DNA of 64,000 nt from Nodularia sp. LEGE 06071. GTDB taxonomy: Bacteria > Cyanobacteriota > Cyanobacteriia > Cyanobacteriales > Nostocaceae. Each line of letters opens with the position of its first letter. The stretch's first letter is position 1. The stretch is taken from assembly GCF_015207755.1 (NCBI RefSeq), contig NZ_JADEWH010000011.1, forward strand, positions 117,411 to 181,410, read 5' to 3'. Positions 27,677-37,407 of this stretch are shown piece by piece. The notes under the pieces were generated by a model, which worked only from the letters and a program-made list of their open reading frames with translations, was not told the DNA's origin and searched no databases. The position numbers and the translations under genes are program-made.

Positions 27677-29041
27677 ATGGGACTGCCAATTGTTGCTATT
27701 ATCGGTCGCCCGAATGTGGGCAAATCCACCCTGGTTAATCGTCTCGCCGGGGAACAAACGGCGATTGTCCACGACGAACCGGGTGTGACACGCGATCGCA
27801 CTTATATGCCATCTTACTGGAGCGATCGCGATTTTCTAGTTGTAGACACAGGCGGTTTAGTCTTTAACGACGATACCGAATTCCTGCCCCTGATTCGCCA
27901 ACAGGCACTCACAGCCCTCTCACAAGCCAGCGCCGCTATCTTAGTTGTAGACGGTCAAACCGGCCTCACAGGGTCAGATCAAGAAATTGCCACATGGTTA
28001 CGCCAACACCCTGTACCCGTCTTACTGGCGGTCAACAAATGTGAATCCCCAGACCAAGGCGCAGTTCAAGCCTCGGAATTTTGGGGATTGGGCTTGGGCG
28101 AACCTTTCCCCATCTCCGCAATTCATGGTAGTGGTACAGGCGAATTACTCGACGAGTTAATTAGTCACATCCCCATCGTTACAGAAGTAGAAGAAACTAA
28201 CGAGATTAAAGTAGCCATTATCGGCCGCCCTAATGTCGGTAAATCGAGTTTATTAAATGCTTTTCTTGGTGAAGAAAGGTCAATTGTTAGCCCGATTTCC
28301 GGGACAACACGCGATGCTATTGATACCATAGCCGAACGGAATGGGCAAGTTTATCGCTTAATTGACACCGCAGGTATTCGCAGAAAAAAACAAATAGATT
28401 ACGGTACAGAATTCTTTAGTATTAACCGTGCTTTCAAAGCGATTCGCCGCGCCGATGTGGTTTTAATGGTCATTGATGCCTTAGATGGAGTCACAGACCA
28501 AGACCAAAAATTAGCCGGGCGGATTATCGATGAAGGTCGAGCTTGTATTATTGTCGTCAACAAATGGGATGCGATCGAAAAAGATTCCTACACCATTTAC
28601 GACTACGAAAAAACAATAGAAGCCCGGTTACATTTTACAGAATGGGCAGAAACCATTTTTGTCAGTGCCTCCACCGGACAACGGGTAGACAAGATTTTAG
28701 AATTAGTCAATGAAGCAGCTGAATCACACAAACGCCGTGTGAGTACATCTGTAATCAACGAAGTTCTTACAGACGCTGTGAGTTGGCATTCACCCCCAGC
28801 TTCCCGTGGTGGCCGTCAGGGCAAAATCTATTATGGGACTCAAGTAGGTATCCAACCACCAACCATCGCCCTATTCGTCAACGAAGCTAAACGCTTTAAT
28901 GACAACTACCGCCGCTACATTGAACGGCAATTCCGCAAACAATTAGGGTTCAAAGGCACACCCATGCGTTTACTTTGGCGCAGTAAAAAGGTTCGAGATA
29001 TGGAAGTTGGTAGTGTGAATAGAGCCACTCGCGTTAAATAA
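27677..29041 (+). CDS. der: Ribosome-assembly GTPase Der (EngA)
   Basis: A 454-aa protein with two tandem Era-like G domains, each with GRPNVGKS (near residues 9 and 183), DTGG or DTAG as G3, and NKCE or NKWD as G4. The C-terminal KH-like domain ([15 protein letters not shown] to the end) binds rRNA. Der is essential for maturation of the 50S subunit. Length is typical. It is the only gene between the divergent phosphoesterase and the downstream ECF transporter gene, from which it is separated by a palindromic repeat. Confidence 0.95.
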   Translation: MGLPIVAIIGRPNVGKSTLVNRLAGEQTAIVHDEPGVTRDRTYMPSYWSDRDFLVVDTGGLVFNDDTEFLPLIRQQALTALSQASAAILVVDGQTGLTGSDQEIATWLRQHPVPVLLAVNKCESPDQGAVQASEFWGLGLGEPFPISAIHGSGTGELLDELISHIPIVTEVEETNEIKVAIIGRPNVGKSSLLNAFLGEERSIVSPISGTTRDAIDTIAERNGQVYRLIDTAGIRRKKQIDYGTEFFSINRAFKAIRRADVVLMVIDALDGVTDQDQKLAGRIIDEGRACIIVVNKWDAIEKDSYTIYDYEKTIEARLHFTEWAETIFVSASTGQRVDKILELVNEAAESHKRRVSTSVINEVLTDAVSWHSPPASRGGRQGKIYYGTQVGIQPPTIALFVNEAKRFNDNYRRYIERQFRKQLGFKGTPMRLLWRSKKVRDMEVGSVNRATRVK

Positions 29042-29077
29042 GTTCTACGTTCCTGAGTGCTTCCTTCGTGAGTAGGC

Positions 29078-29111
29078 TAACGCACCATTTGCTTATATTA
29101 TTGGTGCGTTA
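29078..29111. repeat. Palindromic repeat after der
   Basis: The arms TAACGCACCA (29078-29087) and TGGTGCGTTA (29102-29111) pair perfectly. The same module forms the inner stem of the element at 13833-13911. It may also work as a terminator for der, since a T-containing tract follows. Confidence 0.5.
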
Positions 29112-29198
29112 CTATTTTGCATTGGCATATCGCTAAAATCAAAGCTGACGAATATAGTCGCGTTGCTTTCTGCTCCTTACTCAGCACTCAGAAAAGAC

Positions 29199-30125
29199 AT
29201 GGATTTATTGCGATCGCTACCACTGGGACTATACTTAGAACAACCGCAAACTTGGCTACACAAACTCGACCCGCGTGTGAAAATAGCTTGGTTGATGAGC
29301 TTTCTGACCAGCTACTCCTTTGCGAATAACGAGTGGCGGATACTACTGGTTGCACTATTAATTATTTTTACTGTCATCGCCCGCATACCCAGACGAGTGT
29401 GGAAACAGCAAATGGGTTGGCTGTTAACCCTGGCACTGTTTGTCTTTATAACTATCAGTATTAGCCCTGATGGTTTGGGTGTAAGTTATCAGCCACGCCT
29501 CCCAAATAATGCACAAATCTTAACTCAGCCAGCCAACGCCAGTAATAACGATACTGTTCCAGCACCAACAGGCACAAATCAAAACTACAGTTACGTCCTA
29601 TTTCATAAAGGGCCAGTTAAAGTAACTCGTCGGTCAATTGATTTAGCCACCAGAGTCAGTACGATTATATTTACCGTGATTTACAGCAGCAACCTGTATC
29701 TGCTCACAACTGCACCCGAAGAAATCACCACGGCGATAGAAAGCTTAATGCAGCCCCTCCGCAGGTTCAAAGTCCCCGTCACGGAAATTACGCTCACCTT
29801 AACTTTGTCCTTGCGATTTATCCCCCTAGTTCTCGAAGAAGTGCAAAATTTAATTCGCTCTGTGATGACCAGGGCAATTAATTGGAAAAAACTGGGGTTA
29901 AAAGGAGCAGTGAAAGTTTGGATGACAGTTGCCGAGAGACTCTTAGAAAATCTCCTCTTACGAGCCGAACAAATGGCTAGTGCGATGATGGTACGCGGCT
30001 TCACTAGCCCCAATGAACATCAAGTCAAATGGCACGAATTACGCCTCCAAGCCAAAGACTGGCTAGCGATCGCTATGCTTACCCTCTTTTGGGGTGCTAG
30101 ACTAGTTCTAGGAAATTTGGCTTAA
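29199..30125 (+). CDS. cbiQ: ECF transporter transmembrane (T) component, CbiQ family
   Basis: A 308-aa protein from ATG 29199; the frame extends to 29163, but homology begins at LLRSLPLGLYLEQPQTWLHK. It has the T-component N-terminus (LHKLDPRVKIAWLM), several membrane helices, and the coupling-helix motif regions near MVRGF (AEQMASAMMVRGF, an Ala-Arg-Gly-type signature) that contact the ATPases. T components energise vitamin or metal uptake together with ATP-binding proteins and an S component. None of those partners is adjacent, so this is probably a shared group II scaffold; the substrate is not deducible. The family also occurs as YcgN-like or BioN-like annotations. Confidence 0.8.
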   Translation: MDLLRSLPLGLYLEQPQTWLHKLDPRVKIAWLMSFLTSYSFANNEWRILLVALLIIFTVIARIPRRVWKQQMGWLLTLALFVFITISISPDGLGVSYQPRLPNNAQILTQPANASNNDTVPAPTGTNQNYSYVLFHKGPVKVTRRSIDLATRVSTIIFTVIYSSNLYLLTTAPEEITTAIESLMQPLRRFKVPVTEITLTLTLSLRFIPLVLEEVQNLIRSVMTRAINWKKLGLKGAVKVWMTVAERLLENLLLRAEQMASAMMVRGFTSPNEHQVKWHELRLQAKDWLAIAMLTLFWGARLVLGNLA

Positions 30126-30448
30126 ACATTTACCGACTCTTTTCTCATTGCCGTGATCTCTTGCCCATTTTGCTCCACAGGGCGATAATTATGGCAATAT
30201 GGAAAGAAGCCAGAGCCAACAGACATAAGTAATTGCCTTTGTGATCTCTTGTGCCGTTCTATGTTGCTACTGCCAACTTCATCTGCCCATTCAGAACAAG
30301 ATCAAGGTTTTGATCACTGCCATTAAATGGCCAGAATTACTGATTTTCGCATAATCTAACCAAATATTCTGGCGAAAGGGGTGTATTATCTTCTGAACAT
30401 TTGTACTGATCTGCGAAAAGAGATATATACTCCTACCTTGACTATTAA
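30126..30448. other. Intergenic region upstream of pipX, no gene seen
   Basis: A 320-base leader with no coding frame and no clear NtcA consensus (GTA-N8-TAC) that I can confirm. A promoter for the pipX operon is expected in the AT-rich last ~100 bases. Confidence 0.4.
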
Positions 30449-30727
30449 ATGAATCCAGAAATCTCAGAAACTTACATAAATCATCCAACTTGGGGTTTGC
30501 TTTATCGGATCTGTATGGTCGATGATCAGCAGGATCTGTTCACTACACTTTATGCCCAACGTTTGTTTTTTTTGGTTGCCAACGACATTAAAGGCATCAA
30601 ATTTCAGTCCATAGGACGTACTGAAGCACGAATGTTGTTAGAAAATCGCTTGCGTACTCTGCGCCGCAGTGGTCAATCCCAGGAGTACGAGCAACTTCAG
30701 AGTGTTTTCCAACGCACATTCCAATGA
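30449..30727 (+). CDS. pipX: PipX, NtcA coactivator and PII-interacting protein
   Basis: A 92-aa protein, close to the usual 89 aa. The N-terminal Tudor-like domain (YINHPTWGLLYRICMV, then QRLFFLVANDIKGIKF) binds both PII (GlnB) and NtcA. Two C-terminal helices follow (RTEARMLLENRLRTLRR to the end). It links the carbon/nitrogen signal 2-oxoglutarate to NtcA-driven transcription in the cytoplasm. Its stop overlaps the start of the YggS-type gene (ATGA), the conserved pipX-pipY arrangement of cyanobacteria. Confidence 0.94.
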   Translation: MNPEISETYINHPTWGLLYRICMVDDQQDLFTTLYAQRLFFLVANDIKGIKFQSIGRTEARMLLENRLRTLRRSGQSQEYEQLQSVFQRTFQ

Positions 30728-31392
30728 CCAGTTCCATTCGCGAACATATCACCACCATTTCGGCTTCACTACCAGCTTCAGTCCGGTTGATTGCTGTGAG
30801 CAAGACATTTCCGACTGAGGCCATTCGGGCTGCTTATGAAGCTGGAATTCGGGATTTTGGCGAGAACCGTATCCAAGAAGCTGCCAGTAAACAAGCCGAG
30901 TTACAAGACTTACCGGATATTACCTGGCACTTTATTGGACGGTTGCAAAGTAATAAAGCCAAAAAAGCCCTGGAATTATTTGATTGGATTCACTCAGTGG
31001 ACAATTTAAAACTGGCGCAGCGCTTAAATGAATTGGCGCAAGAGCTAGGAGTTAGTCCTCAAGTTTGTCTACAAGTGAAAATTCTTCCTGACCCCAATAA
31101 GTCGGGTTGGAGTGTCCCAGAACTATTAGTTGACTTAGCTGAACTCAACCAATGTAAAAATTTACAAATTCAGGGTTTGATGACAATTCCGCCTTTAGGA
31201 TTGAATGATGCTGAAATAATTGATGTGTTTAATAATACAGGCAAATTGGCAACAGAAATCCAGAAACAAAACTGGTCTCACCTGAAAATGTCGGAACTTT
31301 CAATGGGTATGTCAGGAGACTACCAACTGGCAGTGCAAGCTGGAGCAACGATGGTAAGATTAGGAACCGTCTTATTTGGTAAGCGCACTTAA
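30724..31392 (+). CDS. pipY: PipY/YggS-family pyridoxal-phosphate homeostasis protein
   Basis: A 222-aa single-domain PLP-binding protein of the YggS/COG0325 family. LIAVSKTFP holds the lysine that binds PLP, followed by FGENRIQEA, WHFIGRLQSNK and LSMGMSGDY, all family signatures. It controls the vitamin B6 pool and amino/keto-acid balance and has no known catalysis. The 4-base overlap with pipX indicates translational coupling and matches the known functional link in cyanobacteria. Confidence 0.94.
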   Translation: MTSSIREHITTISASLPASVRLIAVSKTFPTEAIRAAYEAGIRDFGENRIQEAASKQAELQDLPDITWHFIGRLQSNKAKKALELFDWIHSVDNLKLAQRLNELAQELGVSPQVCLQVKILPDPNKSGWSVPELLVDLAELNQCKNLQIQGLMTIPPLGLNDAEIIDVFNNTGKLATEIQKQNWSHLKMSELSMGMSGDYQLAVQAGATMVRLGTVLFGKRT

Positions 31393-31816
31393 GGTATGAC
31401 TAATCAAAAAAATCGGCGGGGGGATATGCCTAACGGCAGGCTTCGCCCACAATCGGAGATGAGTGAATTTTGGGTTCTGGTATCAATAATACTAGGGATG
31501 GAATACAGAGAGATTTATAATATTACTGGTATTGTATTATACTAATTAATTAGGATTGACCCTGGTGACGGCCAATAAAAAAGCGGGGTACAGTCATCTT
31601 TATATCAAACAATCATTGGTCTATAATCTTGACTCATTATTGTGTCTGAGTTAATCTACAGGCGTTCCCCAAAATCTTAATTCATCAACCCTAGTTGTAA
31701 CAGAAGCTACAAACAGCGATAAAATTACTAAATTGTCTGACTTTTGTAGCGATCAAATCTGGCTACATTAACTCATAGCCAAAGCAATCAGGGTAAATTC
31801 TATCAGGAGCATAACA
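31393..31816. other. Intergenic region upstream of sepF
   Basis: A 424-base region with a degenerate repeat fragment near 31427-31450 (GCCTAACGGCAGGCTTCGCC) and an AT-rich part. AGGAGC at about 31804-31809 is the sepF ribosome-binding site. No gene is seen. Confidence 0.45.
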
Positions 31817-32431
31817 ATGAACAACATATTTAGTAAACTCCGAGACTTTGTAGGTCTCAATGAGCAAGTGGAATACGAGTACTACGAAGAAGAAGCCGAT
31901 ACAGATGCTGGTAACTACCAAAACCTGTATCAAGAACAAAATCCCCAACCAGCACCAACAACAGCAGCAGCAGAAGCCACGGCTCAAAATCGACGCTGGC
32001 GGGAACCCATGACTACAATGGGTGATGATGTAGCATCAGGATCAAAGTCTACGATGGGAAACGTGATTAGTATGCCAGGAGCAATTAACGGGATTTCAGA
32101 AGTGTTAGTACTTGAGCCGCGTACATTTGAAGAAATGCCCCAGGCAATTCAAGCACTCAGAGAGCGGAAGTCAGTTGTTTTAAACTTGACCATCATGGAC
32201 CCGGATCAAGCACAACGAGCCGTTGATTTTGTCGCTGGTGGAACTTACGCACTCGATGGACATCAAGAGCGCATCGGAGAAAGCATCTTTTTGTTTACGC
32301 CTAGTTGTGTGCAAGTTAGCACCCAAGGTGGAGTTATTCATGAAGTACCACAAACACCCGTTCGTCCTTCACGTCCCGCAAGTAGTCAAAATCAAGCCTG
32401 GGGCAACGACGTTAACCGGATGGTCCAGTAA
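31817..32431 (+). CDS. sepF: Cell division protein SepF (Cdv2/Ylmf)
   Basis: A 204-aa protein. The N-terminal amphipathic helix ([14 protein letters not shown]) would target the membrane, followed by an acidic tyrosine-rich and Q/P/A-rich linker. The SepF core spans about residues 95-175 ([52 protein letters not shown]). SepF anchors and bundles FtsZ at the division septum, which matters in cyanobacteria because FtsA is absent. It sits between pipY and proC as in other cyanobacteria. Confidence 0.93.
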   Translation: MNNIFSKLRDFVGLNEQVEYEYYEEEADTDAGNYQNLYQEQNPQPAPTTAAAEATAQNRRWREPMTTMGDDVASGSKSTMGNVISMPGAINGISEVLVLEPRTFEEMPQAIQALRERKSVVLNLTIMDPDQAQRAVDFVAGGTYALDGHQERIGESIFLFTPSCVQVSTQGGVIHEVPQTPVRPSRPASSQNQAWGNDVNRMVQ

Positions 32432-32479
32432 CATTAAATTAGTCAAAAGTTCAGCCACCAAAATTTTTGATGATTTTAC

Positions 32480-32535
32480 GAGCGGGTTTAATAAAACATG
32501 GTATCGTACCATAGATTAATGGGTTAAACCTGCTC
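32480..32535. repeat. Nested hairpin between sepF and proC
   Basis: Outer arms GAGCGGGTTTAA (32480-32491) and TTAAACCTGCTC (32524-32535) pair with one G-T mismatch. The inner palindrome ATGGTATCGTACCAT (32498-32512) gives a second stem. It could be a transcription attenuator or a small repeat; no T-run follows. Confidence 0.4.
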
Positions 32536-32561
32536 TTATTGACTATTGACTATATAACTTA

Positions 32562-33374
32562 ATGACTATTAAATTTGGCTTAATTGGTGGCGGAGTCATG
32601 GGAGAAGCGTTGTTATCCCGCCTGATTGCGCGGGAAATTTATCAACCATCGGAGGTGATAGTCAGCGAACCCCTAGCGACACGCCAAAGTTATTTGCGAC
32701 AAAAATATAATGTAACTGTAACTACAGATAATGGTCTGGTATTTACACAAGCAAGTGAAGTAGTATTTTTAGCAATAAAACCACAGGTATTCAGTGCGAT
32801 CGCACAAGAATTAGCAGACGTTCTGACTATCCAAATATCGCCCCTAGTGATTTCTATTTTAGCTGGAGTATCCTTAAGCCAACTAGAATCAGCATTTCCT
32901 CAGTTACCAGTCATTCGAGCCATGCCCAATACCCCAGCCACCGTGGGCGCGGGAATTACCGCCATGTGTTTAGGTGCATACACTAGCCCCAAGCATCACA
33001 AAATCGCACATCAAGTGTTTTCGGCGGTGGGAGAAGTGGTAGAAGTTTCCGAAATGCTGATGGATGCAGTCACAGGACTATCTGGTAGTGGCCCTGCTTA
33101 CGTCGCCTTGATGGTAGAATCACTAGCTGATGGGGGAGTCGCCGCCGGGTTACCTAGAGGTATCGCCAATCAACTAGCCCTGCAAACTGTCTTAGGAACA
33201 GCACAACTGTTGCAAGACAACAAAATGCACCCAGCAGAACTCAAAGACCGTGTGACCAGTCCCGGTGGTACGACAATTGCTGGTATTGCTCAACTCGAAC
33301 GGGCAGGATTTCGTTCAGCTTTAATTGAAGCAGTGAAAGCGGCTACAGTGCGATCGCAAGAGTTGGGGAAATGA
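32562..33374 (+). CDS. proC: Pyrroline-5-carboxylate reductase
   Basis: A 270-aa enzyme. The N-terminal Rossmann motif GLIGGGVMGEAL binds NAD(P)H. The segments AIKPQVF, RAMPNTPATVGAG and the C-terminal signature LKDRVTSPGGTTIAGI are diagnostic. It carries out the last step of proline synthesis, reducing 1-pyrroline-5-carboxylate in the cytoplasm. It lies downstream of sepF as in many cyanobacteria. No ribosome-binding site is evident before ATG 32562. Confidence 0.95.
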   Translation: MTIKFGLIGGGVMGEALLSRLIAREIYQPSEVIVSEPLATRQSYLRQKYNVTVTTDNGLVFTQASEVVFLAIKPQVFSAIAQELADVLTIQISPLVISILAGVSLSQLESAFPQLPVIRAMPNTPATVGAGITAMCLGAYTSPKHHKIAHQVFSAVGEVVEVSEMLMDAVTGLSGSGPAYVALMVESLADGGVAAGLPRGIANQLALQTVLGTAQLLQDNKMHPAELKDRVTSPGGTTIAGIAQLERAGFRSALIEAVKAATVRSQELGK

Positions 33375-33479
33375 GAGGCAGGGGAGCAGGGGGCAGGGAG
33401 CAGGGGGCAGGGAGCAGGGGGGAGAAGACGGTAACTTCCCAATGACCAATGACCAATGACCAATCCCTAATGACTAACG
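33374..33479. repeat. G-rich tract plus CCAATGA heptamer repeats
   Basis: A GGGGAGCAGGGGGCAGGGAG-type tract (33374-33425) is followed by tandem CCAATGA units (about 33439-33465) and ACTAACG. The G-rich type recurs at 52145-52275 and the heptamers at 46298-46335 and 47350-47372. Confidence 0.6.
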
Positions 33480-33534
33480 AAGTTGACAAAATAGCCGTTA
33501 ATATAGTAAAAAGTCCGGTTGCAAATTTGATTGA

Positions 33535-36210
33535 GTGAATTATCCCGCACCATCTCCAGAACTTGACTTAGGGTTAATATTTCCCTTTGAATTGGATCAA
33601 TTCCAACAAGATGCGATCGCGTCCCTAAATTCTGGACGTTCCGTAGTCGTGTGTGCGCCCACAGGTTCGGGCAAAACGTTAGTTGGGGAATATGCCATCT
33701 ATAGAGCCTTATCGCGCGGGAAACGTGTGTTTTACACTACACCCCTCAAGGCATTGTCAAATCAGAAATTACGCGATTTTCGCGAGCAATTTGGGTATGA
33801 CCAAGTGGGATTGTTAACTGGAGATATCTCCATTAACAGAGACGCACCAATTCTGGTGATGACTACAGAAATCTTCCGAAATATGCTCTATGGCACACCC
33901 ATCGGGCAAGTCGGCATCTCCTTAGTAGACGTTGAGGCGGTGGTGCTAGATGAGTGCCACTACATGAATGATCGCCAACGCGGTACAGTTTGGGAAGAAT
34001 CCATTATCTACTGTCCTCGTGAAGTTCAGCTGGCCGCCCTTTCCGCAACAGTTGCCAACAGCGATCAACTCACCGACTGGCTAAATCGCGTTCATGGCCC
34101 CACAGACCTGATTTATTCCGATTTTCGTCCAGTTCCCTTAGAATTTTACTATTGCAATCCCAAAGGGCTGTTTCCCCTGCTGAATGAAACCAAAACCAAA
34201 ATTAATCCCCGGTTGGCAAACAGAGGCAAAAGGAAGCAAGGAGACAGGGGTAGAGGTGGTAGACCAGAAGCCCCTGGAATCATCTATACCCTCAGCCAGC
34301 TACAGCAACGGGATATGCTCCCAGCGATTTACTTTATTTTCAGTCGCCGGGGATGTGATAAGGCAGTTGCAGAAGTTGGTGATTTATGGTTGGTAAATAA
34401 TGATGAGTCGCAAATATTACGTCAGCAAATTGATGATTTCTTAGCCCGTAACCCGGAAGCCGGGCGTTCTGGGCAAATTGCGCCCCTATACAGAGGTATT
34501 GCTGCTCACCATGCCGGAATTTTACCTGCGTGGAAAGGACTAGTAGAAGAACTATTTCAGCAAGGGTTAATTAAAGTCGTCTTTGCTACTGAGACACTAG
34601 CGGCGGGAATTAATATGCCTGCCCGGACAACAGTGATTTCCACCCTTTCCAAACGGACTGATTCTGGACATCGCCTATTAAACGCTTCGGAATTCCTGCA
34701 AATGGCTGGGCGTGCTGGTCGGCGAGGAATGGATTTACAAGGTCATGTGGTCACAGTCCAAACTCCCTTTGAAGGATCGAAAGAAGCGGCGTATTTAGCT
34801 ACATCTAAAGCAGATCCTCTGGTTAGTCAGTTTACACCAAGCTATGGGATGGTACTGAACTTGCTGCAAATCCACACTCTGGAGCAAGCCAGAGAACTCA
34901 TAGAACGTAGCTTTGGGCAGTACATGGCAACTCTGCATTTAAGACCAGAGTATGATGAGATGTCCGAACTGCAAACCCAATTAGCCCAACTTCAAGAACA
35001 AATCGCCACAGTTAATGAACATGAACTAGCAGTTTATGAGAAATTACGGCAACGCCTGAAAGTAGAACGCCAGTTATTATCAACTCTGCAAGAACAAGCG
35101 CAGGAAAACCGGCAAGAAGAATTTGTGATGATGTTGAGCTTTGCAGTGTCGGGAACTCTGTTAAGTCTCAAAGGTAAAAACATCGCCGTATCTATACCCA
35201 TAACAGCAGTATTAATGGGAAAAATACCCGCTAATGGGGAAGCTCCTTATTTAATATGCTTGGGGCAAGATAATCGCTGGTATGTGGTGACAACTGCGGA
35301 TGTTGTCAATTTGTATGCTGAGTTGCCACGATTGGATGTGCCAGCGCATATCGTACCACCTCCTGAATTGCTGTTAAAGCCGGGTCAATCACTGCGTGGG
35401 AGTGAAGAAACATTTGCGATCGCGCAACGCATTCCGGAAGGGGGAGAAGGCTCAATGTATATGCCCCCAGAAGTTGCCGCACAACTCAGTCGCGTTACCG
35501 CCGTCCAAGAGCAATTAGAAGCTAATCCCATCCATCAATCAGGCAATGTCAGCAAGATTTTCAAACGCCGGGCGCGTTATGTGGAATTAGAAGCCGAACT
35601 CGAACAATTACAATCACAAGTTGAGGAACACTCACAACGCCATTGGGAAGAATTTGTCAATTTAATTTCCATCTTGCAACACTTTGACGCTTTAGATAAC
35701 TTAGTCCCCACCCAATTAGGGCGAATTGCCGCCGCCATTCGGGGAGAAAATGAGTTATGGCTAGGTTTAGTCTTCGCCAGTGGTGAATTGGACCATTTAG
35801 ATCCACATCATTTAGCCGCCGCCGCCGCCGCTTTAGTCATCGAAACCCCTCGTCCAGATAGTAAAGTCAACTTTGAACTTAGTAATGAAGTAGTAGAAGC
35901 CTTGGCAAAACTGCGGGGAATTCGCCGCAAAGTATTTCAACTGCAACGGCGGTATAATGTCGCTCTGCCGATCTGGTTGGAATTGGAATTAATTGCCATA
36001 GTGGAAAAGTGGGCGCTGGGAACACCGTGGACAGAACTCTGTGAAAATACCACTTTGGATGAAGGCGATGTGGTGAGAATTTTACGCCGGACTTTGGATT
36101 TATTATCTCAGATACCCCACGTTCCTCACTTGTCGAAAGATTTCCAGCGTAATGCTTATCGGGCGATGCAATTAATTGATCGATTCCCAGTCAATGAAGT
36201 AGCTGATTAA
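33535..36210 (+). CDS. Ski2-like DEAD/DExH-box RNA helicase
   Basis: An 891-aa helicase starting at GTG 33535; a stop codon lies directly upstream in frame. It has the Q-motif-like start DQFQQDAI, Walker A APTGSGKT, motif II DECH (VVLDECHYMND), SAT in LSATVAN, and the C-terminal RecA-domain motifs TETLAAGINMPA and QMAGRAGRRGMD. The last ~150 residues match the DSHCT domain of Ski2/Mtr4-like helicases, with an intervening region that may bind RNA. It probably remodels RNA in processing or decay in the cytoplasm. It is a monocistronic-looking gene after proC, separated by repeats. Confidence 0.9.
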   Translation: MNYPAPSPELDLGLIFPFELDQFQQDAIASLNSGRSVVVCAPTGSGKTLVGEYAIYRALSRGKRVFYTTPLKALSNQKLRDFREQFGYDQVGLLTGDISINRDAPILVMTTEIFRNMLYGTPIGQVGISLVDVEAVVLDECHYMNDRQRGTVWEESIIYCPREVQLAALSATVANSDQLTDWLNRVHGPTDLIYSDFRPVPLEFYYCNPKGLFPLLNETKTKINPRLANRGKRKQGDRGRGGRPEAPGIIYTLSQLQQRDMLPAIYFIFSRRGCDKAVAEVGDLWLVNNDESQILRQQIDDFLARNPEAGRSGQIAPLYRGIAAHHAGILPAWKGLVEELFQQGLIKVVFATETLAAGINMPARTTVISTLSKRTDSGHRLLNASEFLQMAGRAGRRGMDLQGHVVTVQTPFEGSKEAAYLATSKADPLVSQFTPSYGMVLNLLQIHTLEQARELIERSFGQYMATLHLRPEYDEMSELQTQLAQLQEQIATVNEHELAVYEKLRQRLKVERQLLSTLQEQAQENRQEEFVMMLSFAVSGTLLSLKGKNIAVSIPITAVLMGKIPANGEAPYLICLGQDNRWYVVTTADVVNLYAELPRLDVPAHIVPPPELLLKPGQSLRGSEETFAIAQRIPEGGEGSMYMPPEVAAQLSRVTAVQEQLEANPIHQSGNVSKIFKRRARYVELEAELEQLQSQVEEHSQRHWEEFVNLISILQHFDALDNLVPTQLGRIAAAIRGENELWLGLVFASGELDHLDPHHLAAAAAALVIETPRPDSKVNFELSNEVVEALAKLRGIRRKVFQLQRRYNVALPIWLELELIAIVEKWALGTPWTELCENTTLDEGDVVRILRRTLDLLSQIPHVPHLSKDFQRNAYRAMQLIDRFPVNEVAD

Positions 36211-36226
36211 TATTGGGTTAAAATCT

Positions 36227-36270
36227 CCCTTCCTAGCAACTTCCCACTACCAGATAGGAAGGGTTTCCCC
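36227..36270. terminator. Hairpin between convergent helicase and methyltransferase genes
   Basis: The stem CCCTTCCTA (36227-36235) pairs perfectly with TAGGAAGGG (36255-36263), with a 19-base loop, then TTTCCCC. Its location right after the helicase stop suits a terminator, though the T-run is short. Confidence 0.5.
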
Positions 36271-36296
36271 AAGTCTAATTTTTCCGTTAGAATTTT

Positions 36297-37082
36297 TTAT
36301 TTTATCTTTCTTGCTTCAACTAATAACCAATCCTCATGAAAATTAATCGTACCATCTTGATTTGGAGGATTAATTGCTAGATATTTTTCTATAAATTCAC
36401 TGATAAAGTCTTGATATAAATTAGCAGGTATCCTGCTGCTTAACGAAAACCAATTACCACGAAGTGTTTGATCAAAAGTTTCTAAGTTTTGATAAATCCC
36501 ATAGCTGTTGTGTATTTCCACTTTTTCTGTTACGAATCCGCTTTTCTCCAACCATTGGCGATATTGATCTTCATTATAAAAACCATAAACAACTGTTTTT
36601 TCTAAATACTTCCACTTTTGATTTTTAAGCAAATTAAAAATTACACTTGATTCTGCATTGTCACGACCTTTACTTGTCAACTGTAAAATCACTTTGCCAT
36701 TTTTTTTAAGACTATTATAAATTCCTAATAAAATAGGAATATGATCTACAAGAATATGCAATGTTCCAAATGACACGACTACATCAAACTCATTGGTAAA
36801 ATTTAAATCTTGAGCATCACCAGATTTAAAACTCAGATTATGATAAATATTTTCAGGGAATTTTGTCTTCGCAAAGGCAATCATTTGTTGAGAAGGATCA
36901 ATTCCCAAAACTGAACCATTTGGCACACAGGTAGCAATTTCAGCCGTAATTCTGCCATCACCACACCCAATATCTAAAATTCTCTCATTTCCCTGTAAAT
37001 TCAGTTGCTTGATTAATTTCCTAACTATTTGATGATGATAGCAATTGCTCTGATAATATGACTCTACTGGTGATGTGTACAT
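36297..37082 (-). CDS. Class I SAM-dependent methyltransferase
   Basis: A 261-aa protein. Motif I is ILDIGCGDGRI (about residues 36-46), followed by VLGIDPSQQMI (motif II region), SGDAQDL (motif III-like) and FDVVVSFGTLH (motif IV). The fold is like trans-aconitate or ubiquinone-type methyltransferases; the substrate cannot be told. It is more AT-rich than the neighbouring genes and is isolated between convergent and same-strand genes, hinting at accessory origin. Confidence 0.78.
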   Translation of the reverse strand: MYTSPVESYYQSNCYHHQIVRKLIKQLNLQGNERILDIGCGDGRITAEIATCVPNGSVLGIDPSQQMIAFAKTKFPENIYHNLSFKSGDAQDLNFTNEFDVVVSFGTLHILVDHIPILLGIYNSLKKNGKVILQLTSKGRDNAESSVIFNLLKNQKWKYLEKTVVYGFYNEDQYRQWLEKSGFVTEKVEIHNSYGIYQNLETFDQTLRGNWFSLSSRIPANLYQDFISEFIEKYLAINPPNQDGTINFHEDWLLVEARKIK

Positions 37083-37407
37083 AGATATTCAAATATAAAC
37101 AATAATATACGTTTTTTGAAGAATAGGCAAACAGCAGACAATTTTGGCAGACTGATTTTCTTTTATTAAAAAATTAAGAAAAACACGACTAAGCTACCAA
37201 AAAAATCTTTTAATTTACTGGCTTAATTCCACATAATAGTCTGCTTATTTACGCCTTGCTGTACTAGCCTCTCCCCTTGGGAGAAGACAGCGCTAACTCA
37301 CTACAAACCTTTAATGATTTACGCCGTCTTACTTATGTCAACTTGGCATAAGTTGTGAATGCTTTTTATCTCGAAAAAATCGCTGGTTAACCGCCGATGA
37401 AATCCAG
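37083..37407. other. Intergenic region, no gene seen
   Basis: A 325-base region, AT-rich, with a fragment at ~37265-37300 (CTAGCCTCTCCCCTTGGGAG) that resembles a degraded copy of the hairpin repeat family. No open frame or terminator is convincing. Confidence 0.4.
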
